Positions 62,954 through 64,000 of a stretch of DNA of 64,000 nucleotides are shown one piece after another (within the stretch, counting starts at the first letter, position 1; the number at the start of each line of letters is the position of its first letter). Below the pieces are notes generated by a model. It worked only from the letters and a program-made list of their open reading frames with translations, had not been told where the DNA came from and did not search any database. The position numbers and the translations under genes are program-made. The stretch comes from Flavobacterium ovatum (lineage in GTDB: Bacteria; Bacteroidota; Bacteroidia; Flavobacteriales; Flavobacteriaceae), in contig NZ_CP160035.1 in NCBI RefSeq assembly GCF_040703125.1, forward strand, positions 248,001 to 312,000, written 5' to 3'.

Positions 62954-64000
62954 CTAATTTCTTGGCGACTTTCTTTTTTCAGACTTAGGCCCTACTTTAG
63001 ACATTGCACATCTAAAACCAATGTAATCTGTAGCCATATCTTGTGGAAAATATCTTCTTTGAGCTGGATCCAACCAATACGCTCTATCTCTCCAAGATCC
63101 ACCTTTATAAACTCTTACTTCATCATTTATAAGTGTGGTTCTTTTACTTGACTTATCATATCTTCTTACCATACTTCCTAAACTGTCAGTGGTAACATTA
63201 TGTCTTGGTGAATTATACATACTTCTATCATCCTTACCTTTTACAGTATTGGATTCTGACGAGCCAAAATTATAATATATAGAAGATTGCTTGTCTCCAT
63301 CTCTATAATTGATATTATTACTTTTGTCAAAGTTCTGTCTCAAATAAGTTTCTTGTTCATCAACAGGAACCTGAACAATTTGACCTGGGAAATTTCTCGA
63401 AATAATCTTACCGTTACTTAGCGTATCGTATTTGATGTTTTCTTTAGTAACGATATCAACTTTACCATCTTTCCCTATTTTATTCTTGGTATACATGTTA
63501 CCCCTGAAATAATTAAAGTCATTGGCCTCATTATCTACTATAGGTCTATAAACATCTGCAACCCACTCAGCAACATTTCCAGCCATGTCATACAATCCAA
63601 AATCGTTTGCTGGGTATTTTTTTACTTCATTAGTAATATCAGCTCCATCATCTGACCAACCTGCTATACCACCATAATCACCGTTACCTTGCTTAAAGTT
63701 AGCCAGCTGATCTCCTTTAGACTGTCTCTTTCCTGAACGAGTATAACTTCCAGACCAAGGATACTTCTTTTGACCCTTATAAATATTATATTCTCTTTGC
63801 CCAACATCTGCGGCTGCTGCATACTCCCATTCTGCCTCGGTTGGCAAACGATATTCAGGCAACACAATACCCGAACTACGCTGAGCATAAACATTTTTTT
63901 GCTCCGCACCTTTTGCTTGTCTCCCTTGAGGTCTTTTAAGAACTACATCATCGTTTTTACCTCCGTAAGCTGAAGTTGGAGAATTTATATAAGTTTCCGT
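62954..64000 (-). CDS. gldJ: Gliding-motility lipoprotein GldJ-like, 3' part
   Basis: The frame stays open from the window edge to 62954 (348 codons and stop), so the N-terminus with its lipobox is missing. YRLPTEAEWEYAAAAD, LYDMAGNVAEWVAD and YKGGSWRDRAYWLDPAQRRYFPQDMATDYIGFRCAM are the SUMF1/FGE-type fold, as in GldJ and GldK. Both are needed for gliding and type IX secretion. I favour GldJ for the murF neighbour and absence of gldL; GldK cannot be fully excluded. Confidence 0.82.
   Translation of the reverse strand, partial: TETYINSPTSAYGGKNDDVVLKRPQGRQAKGAEQKNVYAQRSSGIVLPEYRLPTEAEWEYAAAADVGQREYNIYKGQKKYPWSGSYTRSGKRQSKGDQLANFKQGNGDYGGIAGWSDDGADITNEVKKYPANDFGLYDMAGNVAEWVADVYRPIVDNEANDFNYFRGNMYTKNKIGKDGKVDIVTKENIKYDTLSNGKIISRNFPGQIVQVPVDEQETYLRQNFDKSNNINYRDGDKQSSIYYNFGSSESNTVKGKDDRSMYNSPRHNVTTDSLGSMVRRYDKSSKRTTLINDEVRVYKGGSWRDRAYWLDPAQRRYFPQDMATDYIGFRCAMSKVGPKSEKRKSPRN

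Overview
The window is an AT-rich stretch of a chromosome from the Bacteroidetes, almost certainly family Flavobacteriaceae and most likely genus Flavobacterium. The evidence is a gliding-motility GldJ-type gene beside murF, a SusC/SusD outer-membrane pair, promoters of the Bacteroidetes type (TTG, about 19 bases, TAnnTTTG), almost no Shine-Dalgarno sequences, and several families of small intergenic repeats that I recall as typical of flavobacterial genomes. No species is claimed.

Layout. 1-8972 is the str/S10 ribosomal cluster on the minus strand (rpsL, rpsG, fusA, rpsJ, then rplC-D-W-B, rpsS, rplV, rpsC, rplP, rpmC, rpsQ, rplN, rplX cut by the edge). A canonical promoter precedes rpsL and a second one sits between rpsJ and rplC. 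9069-16639 holds outer-membrane genes on the plus strand: a compact Omp85 protein, then SusC, SusD and a small lipoprotein. 16706-37667 is mostly housekeeping: rlmB, a rhomboid protease, rarA, a HAD nucleotidase with radC, mpl, a TPR protein, a glycosyltransferase, the hpt-adk-CNNM-obgE run, purK-purE, an M3 peptidase, a SWIM-domain protein, an AAA/DUF4143 ATPase and a UbiA-like membrane protein. 37802-45245 carries gcvP and a run of KAS III-like enzyme, methyltransferase, family 2 glycosyltransferase and an MlaE/MlaF-type lipid ABC transporter. 45703-49017 carries a DUF445 protein, a SprT-like protein, a four-helix-bundle protein and an SDR. 49259-51033 is an IS110-type insertion with a transposase killed by one stop codon. 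51212-54125 is a tight four-gene operon (DinB, NRDE/TANGO2, membrane-anchored ATP-grasp, LysE-like exporter). 54247-64000 has a YHS protein, an acyl-CoA dehydrogenase, anmK, an ExbB-ExbD-TonB set, folC, tRNA-Val, murF and the 3' part of gldJ.

Most genes are ordinary. The points of interest are: the IS110 remnant, whose 190-base leader has its own -10-like element and a fold consistent with a bridge RNA, flanked by unusually long imperfect inverted repeats; two families of structured intergenic elements (A/B/C around 42.0, 45.3 and 47.2 kb; D/E at 59.4 and 59.9 kb); palindromic 33-bp tandem repeats overlapping the promoter of the AAA ATPase; four genes whose predicted -7 element lies exactly 4 bases before the ATG, suggesting leaderless mRNAs; a duplicated gene start that makes a 10-codon minicistron; and the DinB/NRDE/ATP-grasp/LysE operon, which looks like an uncharacterised small-molecule synthesis and export unit. 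All functional calls rest on reading the translated sequences and motifs by eye; no database search was run.
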